Origin: JACCQS01 sp050999295
GTDB taxonomy: Bacteria; Actinomycetota; Actinomycetes; Mycobacteriales; Geodermatophilaceae
Assembly (NCBI GenBank): GCA_050999295.1
Contig: JBPCPI010000246.1
Coordinates: forward strand, 1-18,339
Reading direction: 5' to 3'
Length of the DNA: 18,339 nt
The notes under the pieces were generated by a model. That model ran no database searches, was not told the origin of the DNA, and was given only the letters and a program-made list of their open reading frames with translations. Shown here piece by piece: positions 1-6,588 of the stretch. Numbering within the stretch: the first letter of the stretch is position 1; every line of letters begins with the position of its first letter. A program made the position numbers and the translations under genes.

Positions 1-430
1 GCTTGGCGTCCGCGGTCTCGAACTGCGTGTAGAGGTAGACCGAGCCATCCACCGGGTCGACGAACCGGTGCAGTCCCTCGCCGGTGTTGGTGTAGCGACA
101 GGTGGCATTCACGACGAGGACGTTCTCCGCGGCCAAACCGGTCAGCGGCAGGCCCGTCGAGGGGAGGTAGGCCGTCGCGTCGACCTGCTGCCCATTGAGG
201 GTCAACTCGGTGAAGCTGTCGGCGATCACATCGAGAAACGTGTCGGCGCCGGGTTCGGCGCAGGCGAAAGTGACCACCGTGCGGGATCGGAAGGTCCTAT
301 CGCCTGGTTTGCCGCCGCCGTCGGTCAGATCGAGTGCCACGTCGTAGGCACGCACGTCGAGCAGCTCGGCTCGGCGTGCTGCGTCGGTCCAGGTCAGGTT
401 CGCTATAGCCACGGCTAGGCAGTCTGTCAT
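1..430 (-). CDS. pepN: Aminopeptidase N (PepN), N-terminal part, cut by window edge
   Basis: M1-family zinc aminopeptidase that removes N-terminal residues from peptides in the cytoplasm. Only the first ~143 residues are in the window; the HEXXH zinc site lies beyond it. The visible part matches the N-terminal beta domain of actinobacterial PepN: an NLT motif near the start, a TGEGLHRFVDP segment, and then VYLYTQFETADAK running off the edge. The gene is read leftward and diverges from the DsbA-like gene at 502. The start is uncertain. ATG at 430 has a -10-like CAATCT 6 nt upstream, compatible with a leaderless mRNA. GTG at 412 would align exactly with the N-terminus of M. tuberculosis PepN (four residues before NLT) but has no good ribosome binding site. 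Family assignment is firm; the start is a choice. Confidence 0.9.
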   Translation of the reverse strand, partial: MTDCLAVAIANLTWTDAARRAELLDVRAYDVALDLTDGGGKPGDRTFRSRTVVTFACAEPGADTFLDVIADSFTELTLNGQQVDATAYLPSTGLPLTGLAAENVLVVNATCRYTNTGEGLHRFVDPVDGSVYLYTQFETADAK

Positions 431-465
431 CTCCGAAGATTGAGCCGCGAAACGAGGCGAGGCGG

Positions 466-492
466 GGAATATCAAGCAGGACCCGGCCGGTT
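466..492 (+). promoter_or_regulatory. ECF (SigR/SigH-type) promoter of the DsbA-like gene
   Basis: GGAAT at 466-470 and GTT at 490-492 are separated by 19 nt, matching the GGAAT-N18/19-GTT consensus of thiol-stress sigma factors SigR (Streptomyces) and SigH (Mycobacterium). If transcription starts at A502, the first base of the ATG, the two boxes fall at about -36 and -12, the canonical positions. There is no Shine-Dalgarno sequence before ATG 502, which fits a leaderless transcript. M. tuberculosis Rv2466c is a known SigH target, so the promoter type agrees with the gene. This is pattern matching; no transcription start was measured. Confidence 0.65.
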
Positions 493-501
493 GACCGTTG
501 C

Positions 502-1185
502 ATGACTGCTGCCGCTGATCCTCGACCTGATCACACCCCGCGGGTGGACTTCTGGTTCGACCCGGCCTGCCCTTGGTGCTGGCTCACCTCTCGGTGGATT
601 CTCGAAGTCGAAAAGGTGCGTGACATCGACCTGCATTGGCACGTCATGTCGTTGACCGTCCTCAACGAAGGACGGGACCTGCCGGAGGACTACCGGGACA
701 TGATGGAAAAGGCACTCGGGCCGGTCCGAGTGCTGATCGCGGCGGAGCAGAAGTTGGGTGCCGAGGTGTTGTCCCCGCTGTACACGGCGATGGGTACACG
801 GATCCACAAGGATCTGCCGAAGTTGGAGGATGGGTCGCCTGACTTCAGCGCACTGCCTGAGCCCCAGGACGTCATAGCCGAGTCACTCGCCGAGGCGGGC
901 CTGCCGGCTGAGTTGGCCGATGCCGCTGATTCCGAGGACTACGACAAGGCGTTGCGGGCCTCGCACCATGAGGGCATGGATCCGGTCGGCGACGACGTCG
1001 GAACGCCGGTCATGCACATCGACGGGACGGCGTTCTTCGGCCCGGTCATCTCCCGCGTCCCGACCGGCGATGAGGCTGCCAGGGCCTTCGACGGAGCAGT
1101 TGCGCTCGCGAATTTGCCGTACTTCTACGAACTCAAGCGCACCCGTACCGAGGGCCCGCAGTTCGATACCGTTCCGGCCGGCTGA
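502..1185 (+). CDS. DsbA-family mycothiol-dependent reductase (Rv2466c-like)
   Basis: 227-residue thioredoxin-fold protein of the DsbA group, cytoplasmic (no signal peptide). The redox motif is C23-P-W-C26, directly after the first strand (DFWFDPACPWCW). A long helical insertion follows, with MSLTVLNEGRDLPEDY, then a GTPVMHIDG segment giving the cis-proline loop near residue 168. This arrangement and length match Rv2466c of M. tuberculosis, a mycothiol-dependent, oxidative-stress-induced reductase known for activating nitro prodrugs. ATG 502 is the only sensible start; it lacks a Shine-Dalgarno and sits 12 nt after the start of the ECF -10 box. The gene diverges from pepN as in Mycobacterium and converges with the lipoprotein gene, with a 9-nt gap. 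The natural substrate is not known from sequence. Confidence 0.88.
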   Translation: MTAAADPRPDHTPRVDFWFDPACPWCWLTSRWILEVEKVRDIDLHWHVMSLTVLNEGRDLPEDYRDMMEKALGPVRVLIAAEQKLGAEVLSPLYTAMGTRIHKDLPKLEDGSPDFSALPEPQDVIAESLAEAGLPAELADAADSEDYDKALRASHHEGMDPVGDDVGTPVMHIDGTAFFGPVISRVPTGDEAARAFDGAVALANLPYFYELKRTRTEGPQFDTVPAG

Positions 1186-1194
1186 GCCGGAGCG

Positions 1195-1752
1195 TCAGTC
1201 CGTCGGCGCCAGTAGCGTCTCGAGGTCGAACAGATCAAGCAGCGGTGCGACGTACGCCTCGATGACAGCCGCCTCTGCTTGGCCCTGCTCGCCGCAAACG
1301 GCGACCCGAATGTCCAGTACCGGGCTGGCGTTGTCCTCGATGATGAGAAGTTCATGTGACGTTCCGCCGGTGCAGTCGTCAGGACCACCGGATGCGCCGA
1401 TCTGGACGGCGGCAACCGACTCGACAACGGCCTGCCAGGTCGCATCGTCGATCCGGGCGGTTTCGTCGTGCAAAATGTCCCCGTAGGAATCGATCACGAT
1501 ATTCGCTTCGCCTGCCTGTGCGGTGAGTGTGTAGCTGCGGTGGTATTCAGGTGCCACCGACGCGTCGTTGAACCGGTATTCAACCGTCGTCGTGGCAGGA
1601 TCCAGCGAAGACAACTTGGCTGATTCGACGGGGGCGCGGCCGCAGCCCGTGAGCACCACCAGCCCCAGCGTGACAAGGACCAGGGGAAGACTCACACCGG
1701 TTGGAGTCAGCGCGCCATCCTTTGGTTCCCACCTAGAACGATGACGCATCAT
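1195..1752 (-). CDS. Putative lipoprotein, function unknown
   Basis: 185-residue exported lipoprotein. The N-terminus has several arginines, then a hydrophobic stretch (LPLVLVTLGLVVL) ending in the lipobox LTGC, so the mature protein would start at the cysteine near residue 37 and be anchored in the outer leaflet of the cell membrane. The mature part is acidic and contains two cysteines (in DDCTGG and AVCGEQ) that could form a disulfide. I recognise no family. The start at ATG 1752 keeps the positively charged n-region; GTG at 1695 is possible but would leave the signal without positive charge. It lies downstream of the HNH gene on the same strand, 157 nt away and separated by hairpins, so a separate transcript is likely. 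It converges with the DsbA-like gene. Confidence 0.65.
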   Translation of the reverse strand: MMRHRSRWEPKDGALTPTGVSLPLVLVTLGLVVLTGCGRAPVESAKLSSLDPATTTVEYRFNDASVAPEYHRSYTLTAQAGEANIVIDSYGDILHDETARIDDATWQAVVESVAAVQIGASGGPDDCTGGTSHELLIIEDNASPVLDIRVAVCGEQGQAEAAVIEAYVAPLLDLFDLETLLAPTD

Positions 1753-1817
1753 TCGGCCGGCATGTCGGTGCCGTCATCAGCCGATGCAGGTGCGGCCAGC
1801 GACGGATGGATACCCAG

Positions 1818-1846
1818 GGTCCGGTCATCAGCGCGCGTCCCGGACC
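1818..1846. repeat. Inverted repeat GGTCCGG/CCGGACC
   Basis: Perfect 7-bp arms at 1818-1824 and 1840-1846 around a 15-nt loop, between the lipoprotein start and the HNH stop. It directly abuts the hairpin at 1847-1867. It could be part of a termination region for the HNH gene or an operator for the lipoprotein gene; nothing separates the two readings. Confidence 0.35.
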
Positions 1847-1867
1847 GGTTGTCACCGTGTGAGAACC
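1847..1867 (-). terminator. Hairpin downstream of the HNH gene, candidate terminator
   Basis: Arms GGTTGTCAC (1847-1855) and GTGAGAACC (1859-1867) pair at 8 of 9 positions around a 3-nt loop, 42 nt after the HNH stop codon on the minus strand. There is no U-tract, which is common for actinobacterial termination hairpins. Function as a terminator is inferred from position and stem quality. Confidence 0.4.
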
Positions 1868-1909
1868 AACCATTCGACGCTGTCCACATCGGACAACCAA
1901 CGATGATCG

Positions 1910-3277
1910 CTAACTCATCCGCCCGCCGATGTCTGGCGCGGGTCCGGGCGCAGCGTGGGGTGGCCAGTCGTGTCGTGTTGGGGGTGGTCGGTGGATGTGG
2001 TTGATCCGGGGTTTGCGGTCAGGGTCGATTCGGGCTGGTGGACGAAGCCAGATCCGGCCTCGGTGGTAGAAGGCTTCCCATTCGCCTTGTTCGATCTCAC
2101 GGTGGTGATGCCAGCAGAACAGCCCGCCGTTGACTTGATCGGTGCGGCCATCTAGCGCCCAGGGCAGGAGGTGATGGACTTGACACCAGGCGGTAGGTCG
2201 CCCGCAGCCGGGCCAGACGCAGCCGCCGTCCCGGATTTCGATCCCGATCCTTGCCGGGCCGGTGAACAGGCGCCGTTCCCGGCCGAGGTCGATGGGCTGG
2301 CCGTGTGCGTTGAGGATGGCAGGGATGATCCCGGCATCGCAGGCCAGCATCCGCGCCAGGGTTGGTGAGATCTGCGACCCGTCGTCCAACACACCGTGCC
2401 CGACCCGGTCGATCAATGATTGCAGGGGGATGGTGACCCGGATCTGGGCCTTTCCTCCATCCCCGGAGCCGGTGGCCGGGTGGTGCAGGCCGCGGCGGCC
2501 CAACTCGATCAGCGCGTCGTAGCGTCGTGCGGCCGGTGACCGGTTGTCCTTCTCACCGTCGGGCAGGTCAATGCCGTCCGACCAGGGTGCGGACAGGGCG
2601 TCGAGGGCGGCGCTGAGCACGGCGTAGCCGGCGGCGTCGTAGCGTCCGCGGATCAGCCCACCCGACCCGTACGGGTCCGGGCTCAGGGTGAACTCCCGTT
2701 TGCTGAAGGCTTTGGCCTCGTGGTCGCGGATCTTGGCCTCGTCGCGGGCTTGGACCCCGTCGGGGTCGAGCAGCTCCTCCAGGCGGCGGCCGAGCTGGCC
2801 GAGCCCGGCCGGGTCCAGCGACGCGCACTCTGCGATCAGGATGGCTTCCCCCTCCGCACGCTGGGCCGGGTCGATCCCGTCGGAGAGGTCCTTCAACGAG
2901 TCCACGATCACCACGGCCTGGCACAGGTGCACGTCTCCGTCGGTCATGGCCTGGGCGGTGGCCGGGAGCTGTTCCCGCAGGGCGCGGGCGGTCTTTGCGA
3001 GCCGACTCGCCTCACATGCGCTGAGGCGGTGCGAGCCGCGCAGCCATGCGGTCAGCGACGTCGCACCCCGCGACATGGCCAGACCCCGGGCATCAGCCTC
3101 ACCCAGGTGAGCCAGCAGGAGCGCGTCGGCCTGCGCCCGCAACGCAAACGCCTGTCCGACCTCGGCGGTGAGCTGGGTGTCGGTCAGCGACCACAGCTGG
3201 GTCCCGGCAGCCGCGCGCACGGCTTTCCGCGCCTGGGCCAGCCCGGAGACTGCTGGCGGGCTGAGTAACGTGGTCAC
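1910..3277 (-). CDS. DUF222 / HNH endonuclease family protein (13E12-type)
   Basis: 455-residue protein with the two-part build of the large actinobacterial DUF222-HNH family (related to the mycobacterial REP13E12 proteins). A helical DUF222 region covers roughly residues 15-300, with the typical RGRYDAAGYAVLSAALDALSAP segment near 210-231. The C-terminal HNH nuclease domain covers 345-402: C353 and C358 of one zinc knuckle, the catalytic HH at 368-369, and C388 with H391/H392. All metal and catalytic residues are present, so it could be active. The last ~50 residues are rich in proline and basic residues. Start is GTG 3277, with TAGGTT 6 nt upstream and no Shine-Dalgarno. These genes occur in many copies per genome and may be mobile or defensive, but no cellular role is established. 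It sits at the edge of a gene-poor stretch carrying a long inverted repeat. Confidence 0.9.
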   Translation of the reverse strand: MTTLLSPPAVSGLAQARKAVRAAAGTQLWSLTDTQLTAEVGQAFALRAQADALLLAHLGEADARGLAMSRGATSLTAWLRGSHRLSACEASRLAKTARALREQLPATAQAMTDGDVHLCQAVVIVDSLKDLSDGIDPAQRAEGEAILIAECASLDPAGLGQLGRRLEELLDPDGVQARDEAKIRDHEAKAFSKREFTLSPDPYGSGGLIRGRYDAAGYAVLSAALDALSAPWSDGIDLPDGEKDNRSPAARRYDALIELGRRGLHHPATGSGDGGKAQIRVTIPLQSLIDRVGHGVLDDGSQISPTLARMLACDAGIIPAILNAHGQPIDLGRERRLFTGPARIGIEIRDGGCVWPGCGRPTAWCQVHHLLPWALDGRTDQVNGGLFCWHHHREIEQGEWEAFYHRGRIWLRPPARIDPDRKPRINHIHRPPPTRHDWPPHAAPGPAPDIGGRMS

Positions 3278-3283
3278 ACCGCA

Positions 3284-3289
3284 AACCTA
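3284..3289 (-). promoter_or_regulatory. -10 box for the HNH gene, leaderless start
   Basis: Read on the minus strand, TAGGTT lies exactly 6 nt before GTG 3277, matching the TAnnnT -10 spacing of actinobacterial leaderless mRNAs. I find no clear -35 box. Confidence 0.45.
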
Positions 3290-3430
3290 TGAGCCGGGTC
3301 TGACATTTCTGGCCCTGAAAGGCACTGCCGCCCAATGTTGTTCAAGAACTTTGCGCAACCTTCGATGACCCACAGCGACCATCGGCCGAGCCGCCGGATC
3401 CGAGCGGCGCGCAATGCACTGCCAGTCTTC

Positions 3431-3499
3431 GTGATCTTGACCTTATTGCGGTTTCAGGCCCCCTCGTACGGCGTGTCGCCACCATAAGGTCAAGATCAC
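3431..3499. repeat. Perfect 16-bp inverted repeat with 37-nt spacer
   Basis: GTGATCTTGACCTTAT at 3431-3446 and its exact reverse complement ATAAGGTCAAGATCAC at 3484-3499. The spacer (3447-3483) encodes nothing. The arms are less GC-rich than the surrounding DNA. Possible identities are a REP/BIME-like palindromic unit, a very short non-autonomous element, or a strong bidirectional terminator. It lies about 150 nt upstream of the HNH start codon. Confidence 0.75.
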
Positions 3500-3960
3500 C
3501 AAATCCAAGCCCTCTCAAGCCGCCGGCCGACGACAAGAGCCGACCAAGGACCCGGTACCTCGTTGCTGCTGTGCTTCAACCCCGGTCAAGACCGCCAGCC
3601 GACAACGCAAGCCCGCCAAGTGCCATACCAGCAACCCCTGCAGTGCTTCATCGGAAGCGCTTCAGGCAACGAATAGCATTGGACGACCGCAATGGTCGGT
3701 GCGGGTGAGCCCATCACCAGCCAAGCCGAAAACCCGTGCAAGGCCTGCCTTCCACCGTTGTGTGCAGACCAGGCCGCCGCGCACGCGTCCAGAGAGTCAT
3801 CGAGGCGCGGTTCGTCAGGTGCGGTCTGTTTGGACATCTCCTTGCCCGTGAGCTGACTGCTCAGGGCGTTGGCCTCGTAGCCAGCCACATCAAGAACGGC
3901 ACGCACCGGCACCCATAACCGGATCCCCGCCGACCGCCATCGCCTGACACCCTAGGTTCC

Positions 3961-4914
3961 ATGCCGCTGCATCCCCAGGCCCGCGCCTACCTCGACTCTC
4001 AGCCGACCCCGTCGGCCGCCAACCCCACGGTGGAGCAGTTGCGGGAGGGCTCGATTGAGATCACCCGATTTGCCGGTCCCGGTCCAGAACTTCCTGTCGT
4101 CGAGAACCGAAACGTCGGGGGAGTGCCGTGCCGAATCTATCGACCGCTGCTGGACACCACGCTCCCCGCCGTCATCCATATCCACGGCGGCGGCTGGGTC
4201 GGCGGCAACCTGGACACCCACGACACCGCATGCCGGATGATTGCGGCGCAGTCCGGATGGGCGGTGGTGGCCGTGGACTACCGGCTGTCTCCCGAGCACC
4301 CCTTTCCCGCCCCGCTGGACGACGTCGAGGCAGTTGCCGCCGCCCTCCGCGACGGCAGGGTGTCCGACGTCGACGGCGACCGACTCGCCTTGCTCGGTGA
4401 CAGCGCCGGCGGTCACCTCGCCGCCGTGGCCACCCGCCGGGCGCGTGATCAGGGACTCCGGCCGTACGTGTTCCAGGCCCTGATCTACCCGGTGATCGAC
4501 GCGTCGATGACGGCTGCTTCGTACACCGAGAACGCCGAGGGGTACGGCCTGCTGGCCCGCAGCATGCAGTTCTACTGGGACTGCTTCGCGCCGAACGGCG
4601 TGGACCGGACCCACCCAGACGTCTCGCCGGCGCGGGCCGAGGATCTCGCGGGGCTGCCGCCGGCGTTCGTGCTGACCTGCGAGCACGACCCGCTGCGCGA
4701 CGAAGGCGAAACGTATGCCGCCGCGCTTGCCGATGCCGGCGTTCCCACCGTGGCTGTCCGAATCCTCGGGATGATCCATTCCTTCTTCCGGTTGCCGGCC
4801 GCGTTCGATGCCAGCCGTGCCGCGATCAGTCAAGTCTCAGCGATGCTCGCCGACGTGGCAGCCCAACCGAACCGGCGACCTTCACCGGTGACCGGCGTGG
4901 GCCGAGCCGGGTGA
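3961..4914 (+). CDS. Alpha/beta hydrolase, hormone-sensitive-lipase (family IV) esterase
   Basis: 317-residue cytoplasmic esterase/lipase that would hydrolyse carboxylic esters of short to medium acyl chains. The HSL-family signatures are complete: the oxyanion motif HGGG at 75-78 in HIHGGGWVGG, the nucleophile S148 in GDSAGG, the acid D243 in CEHDPLRDEG, and the histidine H273 in MIHSFFR. DYRLSPEHPFPAPLDD (106-121) is also typical. The length is normal. No Shine-Dalgarno precedes ATG 3961; a weak CACCCT lies 7 nt upstream, so a leaderless start is possible. The last 89 nt overlap the 3' end of the EamA gene on the other strand, and the final ~15 residues (rich in R, P, G) look like a non-conserved extension. 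The physiological substrate cannot be told. Confidence 0.92.
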   Translation: MPLHPQARAYLDSQPTPSAANPTVEQLREGSIEITRFAGPGPELPVVENRNVGGVPCRIYRPLLDTTLPAVIHIHGGGWVGGNLDTHDTACRMIAAQSGWAVVAVDYRLSPEHPFPAPLDDVEAVAAALRDGRVSDVDGDRLALLGDSAGGHLAAVATRRARDQGLRPYVFQALIYPVIDASMTAASYTENAEGYGLLARSMQFYWDCFAPNGVDRTHPDVSPARAEDLAGLPPAFVLTCEHDPLRDEGETYAAALADAGVPTVAVRILGMIHSFFRLPAAFDASRAAISQVSAMLADVAAQPNRRPSPVTGVGRAG

Positions 4915-5797
4915 AGGCGACGCCCACCAGGCAGAGCGCTCCACCGAGGAAGGACAGCGCGGGCGGGACCTCGTCCAGCAGGACCCAGGACATCCCCGCG
5001 GCTACCACCGGCACGAGATAGGTCGTAGCCCCGAGCTGTCCGGCCGGTGTCCGGGACAGGGCGTAGGCCCAGGTGGTGAACGCGACCGCAGTCGGGAAGA
5101 CGCCGAGGTAGATCAGTCCCAGGATCGAGCCGGTGCTGGCCTCGGCCACCTCGGTCCACAGGGACGGCCCGAATGGCAGGCAGGCCACCAGGCCGACCGT
5201 GCAACCCAGCCAGGTGGCCTGCAGCGCGGGGATCGTCCGCAGCACCGGCTTCTGGGCCACCATCCCGGCGGCGTACAGCACGCCGGCGAGCAGGCAGACG
5301 AGAACGCCGGTCAGTCCGATCCGGCGATCACCGCCACTGCCAGCCGCGATGATGACCGCGCCCAGCAGCGCCACGGCACTGCCGGCGAACAGCCGGGGCG
5401 GGAAGCCCTCCTTGAGGAAGTGGCCGGCGAGGATGGCCACGATGATCGGTGCGATCTGGACCAGCATGGCCGCCGTACCGGCGTCCAGGGTCTGCTCGGC
5501 CGCGTTCAGCGCGATGTTGTAGCCGGCGAACCACAGCAGCCCGTACAGGACAATGAAGAGCAATTGGCGTCCCCGAGGAAGCACCAGTCCACGAACGAGC
5601 ACGACCCCGCCCAAGACGAGGGAACCGACGAGTAGCCGGGCCAACGTCAACGGTCCAGGGCTGAAGTCCGCGCCAACGGCCCGGATGCCGACAAAGGCCG
5701 AGGCCCACAGCAGTACGGTGACTGCGGCTGCGAGCAGCGCCGTGGACGGCGCCGTCCATAGGCGCGGCGGCAGGGCTGTGGTGACGGGTGCGCTCAT
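4826..5797 (-). CDS. EamA/DMT-family transporter
   Basis: 323-residue membrane protein of the drug/metabolite transporter superfamily, built as two EamA repeats of five helices each. The first repeat begins after a short N-terminal tail (TALLAAAVTVLLWASAFVGI) and ends near IIVAILAGHFLKEGFPPRL. The second starts at about LTGVLVCLLAGVLYAAGMV and ends with LLDEVPPALSFLGGALCLVGVAF. Such proteins usually export amino acids or small metabolites; the substrate is unknown. ATG 5797 is preceded by TAGCGT at a 7-nt distance, indicating a leaderless transcript. It diverges from an ArsR-type regulator, a common pairing in which the regulator represses the exporter. Its basic C-terminal tail overlaps the esterase gene antisense. 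Confidence 0.92.
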   Translation of the reverse strand: MSAPVTTALPPRLWTAPSTALLAAAVTVLLWASAFVGIRAVGADFSPGPLTLARLLVGSLVLGGVVLVRGLVLPRGRQLLFIVLYGLLWFAGYNIALNAAEQTLDAGTAAMLVQIAPIIVAILAGHFLKEGFPPRLFAGSAVALLGAVIIAAGSGGDRRIGLTGVLVCLLAGVLYAAGMVAQKPVLRTIPALQATWLGCTVGLVACLPFGPSLWTEVAEASTGSILGLIYLGVFPTAVAFTTWAYALSRTPAGQLGATTYLVPVVAAGMSWVLLDEVPPALSFLGGALCLVGVAFTRLGPRRSPVKVAGSVGLPRRRASLRLD

Positions 5798-5804
5798 GAC
5801 ATCG

Positions 5805-5810
5805 ACGCTA
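5805..5810 (-). promoter_or_regulatory. -10 box of the EamA transporter gene
   Basis: TAGCGT on the minus strand, 7 nt before ATG 5797. There is no Shine-Dalgarno, which fits a leaderless mRNA. It mirrors the ArsR -10 box around the central palindrome. Confidence 0.5.
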
Positions 5811-5822
5811 GGTCGGAAAAGC

Positions 5823-5838
5823 TTCGCCGTACGCCGAA
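5823..5838. promoter_or_regulatory. Candidate operator palindrome between EamA and ArsR genes
   Basis: TTCGCCGTACGCCGAA is palindromic at 14 of 16 positions. Its centre (5830.5) coincides exactly with the midpoint between the two divergent -10 boxes (5805-5810 and 5851-5856), so it would cover both -35 regions. A bound ArsR-type dimer could block both promoters at once. Inference from symmetry. Confidence 0.5.
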
Positions 5839-5850
5839 ATGTTGCCGTTC

Positions 5851-5856
5851 TACGCT
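5851..5856 (+). promoter_or_regulatory. -10 box of the ArsR-type regulator gene
   Basis: TACGCT lies 6 nt before GTG 5863 and supports that codon as a leaderless start. It is incompatible with ATG 5839, which lies upstream of the box. Confidence 0.5.
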
Positions 5857-5862
5857 GTTGTT

Positions 5863-6570
5863 GTGCCAGCCGAGTCCGATCTCGCCGTACCCGCCGCGCT
5901 GATGGGTGAGCCGGCCCGCGCCACGATGCTGCTTGCCCTGATGGACGGGCGATCCCGGTCGGCCGGCGAGCTTGCCGGGCTGGCCGGAGTACGGCCGTCC
6001 ACGGCCAGCGGCCACCTGCAACGGCTCACCGACGGCGGCCTGATCGAGGTCACGGTGTCCGGCCGAAACAGGTATTACCATCTGGGCTCCGCCGAGGTTG
6101 CCCGCGCCGTGGAGGCACTGCAGGCGTTGGCACCGGCACTGCCGGTCCGATCGTTGCGGGCCGCGCGTACGGGTTCGGCGCTGGCCTTCGCCCGCACCTG
6201 TTACGACCATCTGGCGGGCGAACTGGCGATCGCACTGGCCGGCGCGCTCGTGGACCGGGGTGTGATCGCGCCGCTGCGCTCTGGGGCGGTCGGCGAACTC
6301 CAGCAACCCGAGCACGAGTTGCTGCACTTCCTCGGCGTACCCGCCACCACATCCACGTCCGGACGACGTCCCGCCGTACGCGGGTGCCTGGACTGGACAC
6401 AGCGGGTGCCGCACCTGGCCGGTCGGCTCGGTGCTCACGTGCTGTCCGGGATGACCGAGCAGGGCTGGATCCGGCCGATGGACGCCAGCCGTGCTGTGCG
6501 GCTCACCGAGCCGGGACGGCTGACGCTGGCTGAGGCTGGCCTGTTCTCGAGGGACCAACTCCTCGCCTGA
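5863..6570 (+). CDS. ArsR-type winged-helix transcriptional regulator
   Basis: 235-residue regulator. Residues ~5-85 form an ArsR-like winged helix: MGEPARATMLLALMDG, then the recognition helix region LAGVRPSTASGHLQRLTDGGLIEV and the wing SGRNRYYHLG. The remaining ~150 residues are a C-terminal region found in the longer actinobacterial ArsR group, with conserved-looking RTCYDHLAGELA and CLDWTQRVPHLAGRLG motifs; no metal-binding cysteine pair (such as CxC) is seen, so a metal ligand is unlikely. GTG 5863 was preferred over ATG 5839 because of TACGCT 6 nt upstream and because homology begins just after it. It diverges from the EamA gene and probably represses it and itself through the central palindrome. 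The VOC-cupin gene follows 18 nt downstream. Confidence 0.88.
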   Translation: MPAESDLAVPAALMGEPARATMLLALMDGRSRSAGELAGLAGVRPSTASGHLQRLTDGGLIEVTVSGRNRYYHLGSAEVARAVEALQALAPALPVRSLRAARTGSALAFARTCYDHLAGELAIALAGALVDRGVIAPLRSGAVGELQQPEHELLHFLGVPATTSTSGRRPAVRGCLDWTQRVPHLAGRLGAHVLSGMTEQGWIRPMDASRAVRLTEPGRLTLAEAGLFSRDQLLA

Positions 6571-6576
6571 TCTGGG

Positions 6577-6582
6577 TACGGT
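6577..6582 (+). promoter_or_regulatory. -10 box of the VOC-bicupin gene
   Basis: TACGGT lies 6 nt before ATG 6589 within the 18-nt gap after the ArsR gene. It suggests a leaderless transcript of its own in addition to any readthrough. Confidence 0.45.
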
Positions 6583-6588
6583 CAATCC

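Larger units (their letters stand above)
3278..3960. other. Gene-poor stretch of 683 nt with degenerate remnants
   Basis: No convincing gene lies between the HNH gene and the esterase. It holds the inverted repeat at 3431-3499 and an imperfect direct repeat (3515-3552 against 3586-3624, both starting TCAAG and containing CCGCC-GCCGAC-AC). On the minus strand around 3763-3825 a short stretch reads RLDDSLDACAAAWSA, which resembles the C-terminal tail of DUF429 proteins; nothing upstream in that frame continues the family, so at most it is a fragment. The 108-codon open frame around it (3586-3912, minus) has no recognisable start signal. I read the stretch as an insertion or decay site. Confidence 0.5.

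Noticed and set aside
3952..4833. 293-codon minus-strand frame opposite the esterase
   Set aside because: The plus strand has a complete HSL catalytic set; the opposite frame has no recognisable domain.
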